Origin: Pseudomonadota bacterium
Lineage (GTDB): Bacteria; Pseudomonadota; Alphaproteobacteria; Sphingomonadales; Sphingomonadaceae
Reading direction: 5' to 3'
Length of the DNA: 64,000 nucleotides
Assembly (NCBI GenBank): GCA_023418595.1
Contig: JAEZZI010000006.1
Span: 310,001-374,000, forward strand
Made by a program: the position numbers and the translations under genes. Under the pieces are notes generated by a model. That model was not told the origin of the DNA. It did not search any database and saw only the letters and a program-made list of their open reading frames with translations. Positions 32,459 to 41,331 of this stretch are shown in pieces; position 1 is the stretch's first letter, and each line of letters opens with the position of its first letter.

Positions 32459-35365
32459 TTATTCAGCGCCAGCGGCAGCGGCGGGAGCCGGTGCAGCGGG
32501 CGTCAGCGACATGACCTCGACCGGCAGGCCAAGGCTGTCAAGTTGCGGACGGACCGTCTTGGCATCGCCCACGACCACCCAGACGAAGTTTTTGGGGTTG
32601 AGAGCCCCGCGTGCCGCAGCGTCAAGCTGACTTGCATTCAGCGCGCGATATTTTTGTGCGATCGTGTCCTGATAATTATCGGGACGGCCGTAAAGGTCGT
32701 TGGCCTGCATCGCGCTCAGCACGTTGCCCGCGGTTTCGAAATTGCCCGCAAGGCCGCGGATGTTGCCGGTGACGGTGCGGTCGAACTCGACTTGCGTGAC
32801 GCCGTTGGTGGACAGGAACTGGCCGACCTGTTGCTGGGTCGACGCGATCGCCTCGCCGGTTTTGTCCGCCTGAACCGGGGCGGAAATCACATAAGGCACC
32901 GCATTTTCGAGCCGGGTGAACCCGCCGCGCGCGCCATAGGACCAGCCCTTGGCTTCGCGAAGATCCATGTTGATACGGCTGAGGAAGCCCGAGCCGAGCA
33001 CTTCGTTCGCCGTCAGTTCGGCGAGCAGTTCGCCCTTGGGCTGAAGCCCGGTGATCTGCGCGCCCGAAATCACCGACTGCGGCGAGTTGGGACGATCGAT
33101 CAACACGATCTTGGGCTGGACGGTCTGAGTCAGCGGCGCGAACTGCTTGGTGCCTGCCGCGCCCGTCGCGCGCCAGTCGCCGAAGCTCGCATCCAGCGCC
33201 GCGCGCACTTCGGCAAGCGGACGATCGGACACGACGAAGATCTTGGCCTTGTCCGGGCGAATCCATGCCTGGTGGAATGCGACCAGATCGTCGCGAGTCA
33301 GCTTTGCGACCACGGCCGGATCGCCGCTGCCCGCCGCCAGCTTCGCATAGGGCGAATTGGCGGGATAGAGGACCTTGGGCACGGCACGGTTGGCGATGCC
33401 GTTTGGATCCTGCAATTCCTGCTGGATGCCGGTCAGCACCTGAACGCGGACCCGATCCACCTCACCCGCCGCGAAGGCCGGGTTGCGGGTCACGTCCGCA
33501 AGCAGTGCGGTCGACGGCGCGAGATTGGCGCTCGGGGTGTAGAGCGACAGGAAAGTGCGGTCGGCGCTCGACCCGCCCCCGATCCGCGCGCCCAGCCGCT
33601 CGCGCGCTTCGGCCAGCGCATTGGCGTCGAGCGTGCGCGTGCCCTCGTCCATCACCTGAAGCATCAGGTTCTGCGTGCCCAGTTTGTCCGCCGGATCAGC
33701 GACCTGGCCCGCGTCGAAGCTGACGACCATCTGCGTGATCGGCACCGCATCGCGCTGGGCATAGATCAGTTCGACGCCGTTCGCGAGTTTCGAGCGCGTG
33801 ACTTCGGGGAAGTCGATGTCGCGCACCTCGCCCACCTCGGGCAGGCCGCCGCGCGTTCCCTGAACCGGGCCGGTCGCCGCCGCGGGCGTCGGCTTGGTCG
33901 CGCCGGGCGTCGCCGCCGGTGCCGCACCGCCGCCAGCCGCCGCGGTCGCCTGCGCTTCCTGATAGGCTTCGCGCTGGCCGGGTTCGACGATCGCAGTATA
34001 GGCGGGGCGCGTCAGCCATTTCTTGGTCGCGGCCTGCACCTGCGCGGGCGTTACCTTGGCCAGTCGCTCTAGCTGCGTCTTGTAGAACGCTGGATTGTCC
34101 GAATAGAGCGCGCCCGACGCCAGCGTCACCGCCTTGCCGCCGAAACCGCCCACGGCTTCGAGGCCCGACAGGCGACCCGCCACGGTGTTGGTGGTATAGC
34201 GCGCGACTTCGTCCGCGGTCGGTCCCTTGGCGATAAAATCGGCGAGGATCTGGTCGATCCGCGCATTGACCTTGGCGACATCGCCGCCCGGCGGGACGAT
34301 TGCCTGAATGCCGAAAATGCCGCCATCAGCGAGGCTTTGAAGGTTGGTGCTGACCTGCACCGCCAGCTTCTCCTCGCGCACAAGGATGCGGTCGAGCCGC
34401 GAGCTGGCGAGGCCGCCCAGCACGCCTGCGGCCACCTCAAGCGGCTGCGATTCGGGGTCGTTCAGCCCCGGCGTCGTCCAGGCGCGATAGATCAGTGTGG
34501 CCGCGACCTGATCCTTCAGCACATCGGTCTTGGGCGCGGACAGCGTCGGAATGTTGATCGGCGGGGTGACGGTTTCCGGTCCCCTGGGGATCTTGCCGAA
34601 ATATTTCTCGACGAGCGGCCGCGCCTCGCGCGCGTCGATGTCGCCGGCCAGCACCAGCACCGCATTGTTCGGCCCGTAATAGGACCGGAACCAGGTCTTC
34701 ACATCCTCAAGGCTCGCGGCCTGAAGATCGTCCATCGAACCGATCGGCGAGTGCGAATAGGGGTGGCCCTGACCATACAACCCCTCCAGCACGCTGTAAT
34801 AGAGCAGGCCGTAGGGACGATTGTCGTTCTGGCGCTTTTCGTTCTGGACGACGCCGCGCTGCTCGTCGAGCACCTCCTGCGTCACCGCGCCGAGCAGATA
34901 GCCCATGCGATCGGATTCGAGGAACAGCAGCCGGTCGAGCGCGGCCTTGGGCACCGTCTGGAAATAATTGGTGCGGTCGAAATTGGTGGTGCCGTTCAGA
35001 TCGGTCGCGCCGATCGACCGCAGCGGTTCGAAGAAATCGCCGGGCGCGTTTTCCGACCCGTTGAACATCAGATGTTCGAACAGATGCGCAAAGCCGGTCT
35101 TGCCCTTCGGCTCGTGCTTCGACCCGACGTCATACCAGATCGACGTGCCGACGATCGGCGCCTTGCGATCGGTATGGACGATCACGCGCAGGCCGTTCGC
35201 CAGCGTGAATTCCTCATAGGGAATGTCGATCGCGGCGACGAGTTCGGAGAGCGGCGCGGCCTGCGCCTGGGGCGCGGCCTGCTGGGTCTGGGCGTAAGCG
35301 GGCGTCAGCGCGCCGCTGGCCAGCGCGGTCGATGTGGCAAGCGCAAGCGCGATCCGTACGAACAT
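32459..35365 (-). CDS. Two-domain M16 family zinc metallopeptidase, secreted
   Basis: A 968-residue protein with a signal peptide (LALATSTALASGALTPAYAQ). The first half is an active M16 domain: HLFEH at residues 94-98 and a distal glutamate in QEVLDEQRGVVQNEKR. The second half repeats the fold without the zinc motif. Between them, near residues 465-510, is a low-complexity alanine/proline/threonine/glycine linker. In many alphaproteobacteria the active and inactive halves are separate genes; here they are fused. GGGGAGAG supports the ATG at 35365; an upstream frame to 35470 lacks support. It probably digests peptides in the periplasm. Confidence 0.9.
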   Translation of the reverse strand: MFVRIALALATSTALASGALTPAYAQTQQAAPQAQAAPLSELVAAIDIPYEEFTLANGLRVIVHTDRKAPIVGTSIWYDVGSKHEPKGKTGFAHLFEHLMFNGSENAPGDFFEPLRSIGATDLNGTTNFDRTNYFQTVPKAALDRLLFLESDRMGYLLGAVTQEVLDEQRGVVQNEKRQNDNRPYGLLYYSVLEGLYGQGHPYSHSPIGSMDDLQAASLEDVKTWFRSYYGPNNAVLVLAGDIDAREARPLVEKYFGKIPRGPETVTPPINIPTLSAPKTDVLKDQVAATLIYRAWTTPGLNDPESQPLEVAAGVLGGLASSRLDRILVREEKLAVQVSTNLQSLADGGIFGIQAIVPPGGDVAKVNARIDQILADFIAKGPTADEVARYTTNTVAGRLSGLEAVGGFGGKAVTLASGALYSDNPAFYKTQLERLAKVTPAQVQAATKKWLTRPAYTAIVEPGQREAYQEAQATAAAGGGAAPAATPGATKPTPAAATGPVQGTRGGLPEVGEVRDIDFPEVTRSKLANGVELIYAQRDAVPITQMVVSFDAGQVADPADKLGTQNLMLQVMDEGTRTLDANALAEARERLGARIGGGSSADRTFLSLYTPSANLAPSTALLADVTRNPAFAAGEVDRVRVQVLTGIQQELQDPNGIANRAVPKVLYPANSPYAKLAAGSGDPAVVAKLTRDDLVAFHQAWIRPDKAKIFVVSDRPLAEVRAALDASFGDWRATGAAGTKQFAPLTQTVQPKIVLIDRPNSPQSVISGAQITGLQPKGELLAELTANEVLGSGFLSRINMDLREAKGWSYGARGGFTRLENAVPYVISAPVQADKTGEAIASTQQQVGQFLSTNGVTQVEFDRTVTGNIRGLAGNFETAGNVLSAMQANDLYGRPDNYQDTIAQKYRALNASQLDAAARGALNPKNFVWVVVGDAKTVRPQLDSLGLPVEVMSLTPAAPAPAAAAGAE

Positions 35366-35399
35366 GAAACGACTCTCCCCTGAATGAAGTGCCCTATGG

Positions 35400-36401
35400 C
35401 TATACGACACCCTGGCCTTTCGCAACCGATTCAATCGCTTCGTCGCCGGTGTCGATCGACTCGTCGTCATCGGCCAGTTCCGGCGGCTTGCTGCGCCCGA
35501 ACGACGTCGCGACGAAGAACAGCAGGTTCGCCCCCTGGGTCAGCGCGCCGCCCGCCAGCAGAACGCCCGCCATCGCCGCGCGCGGCCCGTCGATCACGTT
35601 GCTCATCTCCAGCCCCGCAGACAGGAACAGCAGGTCGCGATTGGGAATGAACGGCAGGCGAGAGATCACCATCTGCGCGGTGAGAAAGATGAGCCAGGTC
35701 GTCCAGCTCTGGTTGGGCAGCACCACCCACCACTGCACGGCCTGGAGCAGCAGCACCCCGGTGATCCGCACCATGTGCACGCCCCATACCGTCGCGGCGA
35801 CCCTGCCGGGGACCGAGATGATGCGCTTGCGGAACCGCAGCAGCACCGGCAGCAGGAACGCGATGGCGAGGATCGTCGCGGCGAATTTGCCCGCCCCCGA
35901 ATCGAGCCAGCCGGCGACCAGAGCCGCCTGCCCGCTGATCCAGAACGCGATCAGCAATCCCGCCGTCACCGCCGCCGACGCCAGCGCCGACAGCACTGCA
36001 TTGTCCTTCACCCCGTGCGCGGCGCGCTTCGCGGACAGCCCTAGGCGGCGCTTCGCCCATACGAACAGGTAAAGCTCGCCCGAATAGCCGACAAATGCCG
36101 AATTGAAGACGCGCTTCCTGATGAACACGCCGACGTCGCGGATGCCGATGCGCCGGTCCAGCAGCAGTCGAAAGATCAGCGTCTCGCTGACCGGCAACGC
36201 GACGAACATCACGACAAACAGCACGTAGAACCAGGGACTGGTCGGCAGCGACGCCAGCACCGCGCCCCAGCCGATCGCGGTGACCTTCAGCACCAGCCAG
36301 CCGACCACCCCTGCAAAGAACAGCCACCGAAGCGCGCGCCCGGCCCATTTGCCGGTCGGGGTTTCGCTCCACGCCTGCAATGCCGCCAGCCGCGCGTTCA
36401 C
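35400..36401 (-). CDS. Multi-pass membrane protein in glycosyltransferase cluster
   Basis: A 333-residue inner-membrane protein with about eight hydrophobic segments and an acidic cytoplasmic tail (ELADDDESIDTGDEAIESV). The start overlaps the stop of the upstream glycosyltransferase by 4 bases, so they are coupled. The overall plan recalls the flippase-like/lysylphosphatidylglycerol synthase membrane domain (COG0392-type), but no diagnostic motif lets me confirm that. A role in moving or modifying a lipid-linked glycan made by its partner is inferred from the coupling. Confidence 0.65.
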   Translation of the reverse strand: MNARLAALQAWSETPTGKWAGRALRWLFFAGVVGWLVLKVTAIGWGAVLASLPTSPWFYVLFVVMFVALPVSETLIFRLLLDRRIGIRDVGVFIRKRVFNSAFVGYSGELYLFVWAKRRLGLSAKRAAHGVKDNAVLSALASAAVTAGLLIAFWISGQAALVAGWLDSGAGKFAATILAIAFLLPVLLRFRKRIISVPGRVAATVWGVHMVRITGVLLLQAVQWWVVLPNQSWTTWLIFLTAQMVISRLPFIPNRDLLFLSAGLEMSNVIDGPRAAMAGVLLAGGALTQGANLLFFVATSFGRSKPPELADDDESIDTGDEAIESVAKGQGVV

Positions 36402-37171
36402 GGCAGCAGGCCCAGTGCGCGCGATTGCTCGCGATACGCCTTAAACGCCCGACGCGCTTCGTGCGGCAGGCGAAAGCGGCTATGGCCCGACAGCGTGCCG
36501 GTCAGCTTGCGCAGGCCATATTCGATCGCGCTCGGCAGCGTGTTGCGCACGCGCCGCTCGAAATGCGCGCGTTCCCAGGTGTTCGATCCGTGAAAGGCGC
36601 GCAGGAACAGATGCGGCGCGTCGATCACCGCCAGCTGCTCGCGCGGCCAATGGTCGAGGAACACGGTATCCTCGCCGCGGCGTTCTTGCGGGTATCGCGC
36701 GGTCGGGTCGGCGCGGTGCAGGATCGTGCCGGGCACGCCGGGATTTAGGCTGCCGATATAGGGCCGCTCCATCCATTCGGGCGTGTCGAGATGCATCAGC
36801 GTCGCCGCCAGCACGCAGCCCCGCCTGTCCCCGGTCAGCGCCCCTGCCTGACGCTCCAGGCGTTCGGGATGATACCAGTCGTCATCGTCCCACTGTGCGA
36901 CCAGATCGCCGCGCGCCAGGTCGAGCGACAGGTTTCTGAGCTTTCCCAGATTGTTCGCGGGGCTTTTTTCGATCCGGTGGTAAATCAGCCGGTCGGCGGG
37001 GATCGCCGAAAAGATGGGTGCGTAGTCCTCGCTGCCGTCATCGACGATCACCAGTTCGCGGTTCGACCAGCTCTGGTCGAGGAAACAGCGCACCGCGCGG
37101 CGCGCGATGGCGGCGCGGTTCGCGGTCACCATCACGCACGAAATGCGAGGGCCGTTATCGGACCAGATCAT
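36398..37171 (-). CDS. Glycosyltransferase family 2
   Basis: A 257-residue GT-A fold enzyme. It begins PRISCVMVTANRAAIARRAV, followed by the nucleotide-binding strand ELVIVDDGSED and the metal-binding acidic cluster QWDDDDWYHPERL near residue 95. A later RRGEDTVFLDHW segment supplies the probable catalytic base. The C-terminal basic helix suggests membrane association. It is coupled by a 4-base overlap to the membrane protein gene and diverges from two more glycosyltransferases after 39 bases. Donor and acceptor sugars are unknown. Confidence 0.88.
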   Translation of the reverse strand: MIWSDNGPRISCVMVTANRAAIARRAVRCFLDQSWSNRELVIVDDGSEDYAPIFSAIPADRLIYHRIEKSPANNLGKLRNLSLDLARGDLVAQWDDDDWYHPERLERQAGALTGDRRGCVLAATLMHLDTPEWMERPYIGSLNPGVPGTILHRADPTARYPQERRGEDTVFLDHWPREQLAVIDAPHLFLRAFHGSNTWERAHFERRVRNTLPSAIEYGLRKLTGTLSGHSRFRLPHEARRAFKAYREQSRALGLLP

Positions 37172-37210
37172 GCGGCTAGCCAGTCCAGGGGGTTCTTGTT
37201 AGCGGATGCC

Positions 37211-38287
37211 ATGCGCATCGTTTTCGTGCTGACCTATCCAACGCATTACGCGACGCCCGACCTGTCGGAATGGCTGGCCTGGGACAATCGCGATCGCCGT
37301 ATGCCAGCGCTGTTAAAGACGATGGGGGTGGATGTCGAGTTGTGGGGCGTGCGCGACGTGTCGCTCGATACCGAGATCGCGGTTGCCGATCTTGGCACGC
37401 TCAAGGTCCGGCTGTTCGCGGCGAGCAACCCCGATGCGGCGTCGCGCGCGCAGATCAGCGACGCCATGGTCGATGCGGCGCGAGCCGACTCCGCCGACCT
37501 GTTCGTGCTGATCGGCAGCGATGGCGCGGCGGGGCTGGATTTGCACGCACGTACACTGGCACCGGGGGACCGCGCCTATGCCGTCATCATCGGCGGCACG
37601 GTGTGGAATCCGATCCTGACCGACGCGCGGCTGGTGCTGACCGAATCCTCGCGGCAGGAAATGCTGCTGATGCATCCAGAATGGCGCTTCTGGCGAAAGC
37701 CCGTGCCGCTGGAGCGGATGGCGCGCCTGCCCAAGACGATCGACACCGATCGCTTCGCGCCCGTCGCAACCGCGCGCAAACGCTGGGACGTGATCGCGGT
37801 CAGCCGGTTGATCCCGTACAAATCCTTCGACGAGATCGGGCGGCTGTCGCAGGCGCACCGCGTCGCGGTGGCGGGCGACGGGCCGATGCGCTTCGACCTC
37901 CGGCGGCGCTGGCCGCGGGTCGAATGGCTGGGCCATGTCGCTCATGCCGATCTGCCCGCGACGCTCGCCAAGGCGCGGCTGTTCGTCCATGCCGGGCGAA
38001 AGGACTGGTTCCCGCGTGCGATCCCCGAAGCGATGGCTTGCGGAATGCCGGTGGCCGCGTTCGACGATCGCATCGACGCCGATGTCGTGCCGCCATCGAC
38101 CGGCATCCTGGTCAACGACCAAAACTATCGAAGCGAGGTCGCAACACTGCTCGGCGCGCCCGGCACGCTGGCGGCAAAAGGCCGGTCGGCGCGCGCGCAT
38201 GTCGTCGCCACCCACGGCCCGCGATCGAGCGAGGCGGCGTGCCGCAAGCTGGTCGAGATCGCCCGATCTCCGAAGACCACCGCGTGA
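37211..38287 (+). CDS. Glycosyltransferase, GT4-like (GT-B fold)
   Basis: A 358-residue GT-B type protein. The N-terminal Rossmann domain starts MRIVFVLTYPTHYATPDLSE. The C-terminal domain has DVIAVSRLIPYKSFDEI, VAGDGPMRFDL and the retaining-enzyme motif FPRAIPEAMACGMPV (E-x7-E-like) near residue 280. The ATG at 37211 fits the fold; the frame is open upstream but without support. Its stop overlaps the GTG start of the next gene. Probably makes part of a surface glycan; the substrates are unknown. Confidence 0.85.
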   Translation: MRIVFVLTYPTHYATPDLSEWLAWDNRDRRMPALLKTMGVDVELWGVRDVSLDTEIAVADLGTLKVRLFAASNPDAASRAQISDAMVDAARADSADLFVLIGSDGAAGLDLHARTLAPGDRAYAVIIGGTVWNPILTDARLVLTESSRQEMLLMHPEWRFWRKPVPLERMARLPKTIDTDRFAPVATARKRWDVIAVSRLIPYKSFDEIGRLSQAHRVAVAGDGPMRFDLRRRWPRVEWLGHVAHADLPATLAKARLFVHAGRKDWFPRAIPEAMACGMPVAAFDDRIDADVVPPSTGILVNDQNYRSEVATLLGAPGTLAAKGRSARAHVVATHGPRSSEAACRKLVEIARSPKTTA

Positions 38288-39087
38288 CCGCGCCGCGCTG
38301 GACCTTCGTCATCGCCTATTTCAACGAGGCCGACTATCTGCCCGCGACGCTCGCCTCGCTCGCCGCGCAGACGGTGCGCCCGTTCCGGCTGGTGCTGGTC
38401 GACAATGGTTCGACCGATGGCTCCGCCGCGCTGGCCCGCCAGGCGACCGCGGCGATGCCGGATGTCGAGGCGATCCACCTGTCCGAGACCCGCCCCGGCA
38501 AGGTCCATGCGCTGGAGGCGGCGATGCCCCACATCGCGACCGATCTGGTCGCGTTCGGCGATGCCGACACCTTCTATCCGCCCGATTATCTGCGCATCGC
38601 GGAGACCGCATTCGACGCGGGCGGACCGGGTGTGGTCGCGGTGATGGCGGTCGATGTCCCCTCCCCGCCCGACGGTCCGGCGGCGCGGCGCAAGCGCTTT
38701 GTCCGGTCGCGGATCGCCAGCCGCATCTGGCCGCGTCAGACGCACACCGGCGGCTTCGGCCAGACCTTCCGAACGCAGGCGCTGGTCAACGCCGGCGGCT
38801 ATTCGGAAAAGCACTGGCCCTATGTGCTGATGGACCATGAGGTGATGCAGCGGCTGCTCAAACTCGGTCGCGCCATCTATCCTCATGACTTCTGGTGCAT
38901 CCCCTCGCCGCGCCGATCCGACCGCCGCCGGGTGCGCTGGACGCTGGGCGAGCGGCTGCTCTACCATTTCACGCCATTCGCGGCGAAGGACTGGTATTTC
39001 CATCACTTCCTCGGCCCGCGCCTCGCGCGGCGCAAACTGACTCACCTCAACCTGCGCGAAAAAAGCTGGGAGAACCCCGCTTCCTAA
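38284..39087 (+). CDS. Glycosyltransferase family 2
   Basis: A 267-residue GT2 enzyme. It starts from a GTG that overlaps the previous stop (GTGA), showing translational coupling. Motifs are FVIAYFNEADYLPATL, LVDNGSTDGS, VAFGDADTFYPPDYL (the DxD metal site) and FGQTFRTQALVNAGGY. A C-terminal basic segment may bind membrane. It completes a cluster of three transferases and one membrane protein around 35.4-39.1 kb that probably builds one glycan. No polymerase or export gene accompanies them in the window. Confidence 0.88.
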   Translation: MTAPRWTFVIAYFNEADYLPATLASLAAQTVRPFRLVLVDNGSTDGSAALARQATAAMPDVEAIHLSETRPGKVHALEAAMPHIATDLVAFGDADTFYPPDYLRIAETAFDAGGPGVVAVMAVDVPSPPDGPAARRKRFVRSRIASRIWPRQTHTGGFGQTFRTQALVNAGGYSEKHWPYVLMDHEVMQRLLKLGRAIYPHDFWCIPSPRRSDRRRVRWTLGERLLYHFTPFAAKDWYFHHFLGPRLARRKLTHLNLREKSWENPAS

Positions 39088-39090
39088 CGG

Positions 39091-41226
39091 TCAGGGCCGG
39101 TAGGCCTGCTTCGCGTGGACACGCAGATCACTCGGCCAGAAATGCACGGGCTTCAGCTCCTTGCGCACGAACAAAGGCGCCTGATCGGCATAGTGCGGCG
39201 AATCCGGCCGCGTCGTCGCCGCGCCGAAGGGCTGGATCGACTGCGACGACACGCGCCCTGTCCGGTCCCATTCGGCGAACATCAGGTAACTGTCGCCATG
39301 CCGCACCGCCAGCCGCCCGTCGTCATGCACGTCCCATAGCGCCATCGCCCGCAGCACGTCCGGCCCGCCGTCGAGCGGCAGGTCCACATCCCCCTGCCGC
39401 AACCGCAGCAACTCTCCCAGCGGCGGATCGAGCCGCCCGAAATGCCTGGCAAGATGCTCGGCGGATCGCTTCATCCCCTCGAAAGGCGATACGCATTCCT
39501 TGTTCCGGTAATGGCAGCGATTGCCTTCGCGCAGCAGCAGCACCGCGATCGCATCGGCGGGTCCGCGTCCGTCGTAATTCCAGTCCCAGCGCGCGAGCAA
39601 CGCCTTGGCCGCGCGGACCTGGCCGTCGCCCCGGTCATCGACCGATGCCAGTTGCCCGAACCACCCCGCCGCCCAGCTCTGACGGCTGACCGCGGTGTCG
39701 TATTTGATCCCCTCCAGCTCCGCGCGGCTGATCGATGCGTCCGCCGCCATCAACTCGATCGAGCGGGTGCCGCGATTGGTGACGTTGCGCTCGATCCCCA
39801 GCAGCGGCGAGTAATCCGCCGGGTTCATTTCCGACCCCGGCCCCGCTGCCCAGAACGGCGTGTGGTTGGCGTTGATGACGAAGCCGGACGCGGGCGCCAT
39901 CACCATCGGCGTGGCCTCCCACGGCACCTCGCGGCTCCAGATCGCGCGGGACGTGTTGCCCGGCAACACCTTCGAATAATCGAAGCCCGGTCGCCGATCG
40001 GGGAACATCGCATTGTAGATCATCGCGATCCGCCCGCTATCGTCGGCATAGATGAAATTGGTCGCGGGCACGCCGCGTATCCGCATCGCCGATTCCCATT
40101 CGGCCCAGTCGCGCGCCTTGTTCAGCCGATAATATTGCTCGACCATCCGCATCTGGTCGATGCCCGCGTAACGCACCGCGAACGCGCCCTTGTCATTGAC
40201 GATCACCGGCCCATGCACCGACCGATATTGGGTCTGCGGCACCGGCAGCACGAACGGGCCGACCTTCGCGCGCAGCCAGACGCGGCGTTTCTCCAGCGTC
40301 CGCCACTGGCCGTCCAGCCGATAGCGGTCGCCGCTTTCGTCGAGTTCCAGCTTGTAGATGTCGATCAGGTCGGGGCGGTTGACCGTGTTGGTCCAGCCCA
40401 GCGTGCGGTTATGCCCGAGCAGCGGATAGGGCACGCCGGGAAAGGTCGCGCCCGCAAAATGCCAGCCCTCGCCCGATTTCACCACCAGTTCGTACCACGC
40501 CACCGCGCCGCGCCACGGCTGGTGCGAATTGGACACCAGCCGCGTCGCGCCGTCCGCCGAGCGTGAAGGCGCAACCGCAAACGCGTTCGACCCCTTCTCG
40601 ATTTCGCTCGGCCCCGCAGGCGTGACATTGGGCGCATCGGGCAGCGGTCCGCTCGCCTCCAGCGGCAGTGCCTCGCCCGCCGTCAGCGCACCCAGCACGC
40701 TGTCCAGCCCGAAGAAGAACGGCGATCGGAGCACGAACCCTGTCGCAATGTCGCGCCCGCTGACCGGGAACAGCCGAGACAGCTTCACCTCTTCCGGGTG
40801 CCGCGCGGCATAGAGGTTCAGCCCCGCCGCATAACCGTCGAGCAGCGCACGCACATCGGCGGGCTGGGCATCGTAATCGCGCGCCACCGTGTCGCGCGCG
40901 CGCAGCAGGTGCAGCGCGTAATCGGTCTTCGCCCCGTCCGCGCCGGTCATCGCCCCCAGCCGCCCGCGCGTCATCGCCACGGTTTCCTGAAGCGTCGAGA
41001 AATCGTCCTCGGCATGGGCATAGGCGATGCCGTGCGCGACATCGGCATCGGTCGCGCCATAGATATATGGGACGCCGAAATCGTCGCGGACGATGACCAC
41101 GTCGTAATCTCGCGCGGGCGGCGCGTCGCCGGGCGTGGACGCCAGCGGTTCCCATACAGCCAGCCCGATGGCGACGAACGCCACCAGCAGGACCAGCCCG
41201 ATCCCGACACGCCGCAACCACTTCAT
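39091..41226 (-). CDS. Penicillin acylase family Ntn hydrolase
   Basis: A 711-residue proenzyme. An N-terminal membrane anchor or signal lies at about residues 8-25. The alpha-chain region has DYDVVIVRDDFGVPYIYGAT. Ser213 in EIEKGSNAFAVAP is the expected beta-chain N-terminal nucleophile after autocatalytic cleavage. Family members cleave amides such as beta-lactam side chains, acyl-homoserine lactones or aculeacin; which one cannot be told. The ATG at 41226 is preferred to that at 41230-41232 because AGGGGG is correctly spaced from it. It diverges from the M28 peptidase gene. Confidence 0.9.
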   Translation of the reverse strand: MKWLRRVGIGLVLLVAFVAIGLAVWEPLASTPGDAPPARDYDVVIVRDDFGVPYIYGATDADVAHGIAYAHAEDDFSTLQETVAMTRGRLGAMTGADGAKTDYALHLLRARDTVARDYDAQPADVRALLDGYAAGLNLYAARHPEEVKLSRLFPVSGRDIATGFVLRSPFFFGLDSVLGALTAGEALPLEASGPLPDAPNVTPAGPSEIEKGSNAFAVAPSRSADGATRLVSNSHQPWRGAVAWYELVVKSGEGWHFAGATFPGVPYPLLGHNRTLGWTNTVNRPDLIDIYKLELDESGDRYRLDGQWRTLEKRRVWLRAKVGPFVLPVPQTQYRSVHGPVIVNDKGAFAVRYAGIDQMRMVEQYYRLNKARDWAEWESAMRIRGVPATNFIYADDSGRIAMIYNAMFPDRRPGFDYSKVLPGNTSRAIWSREVPWEATPMVMAPASGFVINANHTPFWAAGPGSEMNPADYSPLLGIERNVTNRGTRSIELMAADASISRAELEGIKYDTAVSRQSWAAGWFGQLASVDDRGDGQVRAAKALLARWDWNYDGRGPADAIAVLLLREGNRCHYRNKECVSPFEGMKRSAEHLARHFGRLDPPLGELLRLRQGDVDLPLDGGPDVLRAMALWDVHDDGRLAVRHGDSYLMFAEWDRTGRVSSQSIQPFGAATTRPDSPHYADQAPLFVRKELKPVHFWPSDLRVHAKQAYRP

Positions 41227-41331
41227 CGCCATCCCCCTGCAATCCGCGCCAGGTGTGTTATGCGCTTGCGACAGCGCGCGGTTGCGTTAGACCATGGCGA
41301 CCTCGCAACCGATTGGAAAGCTTGAAACCCG

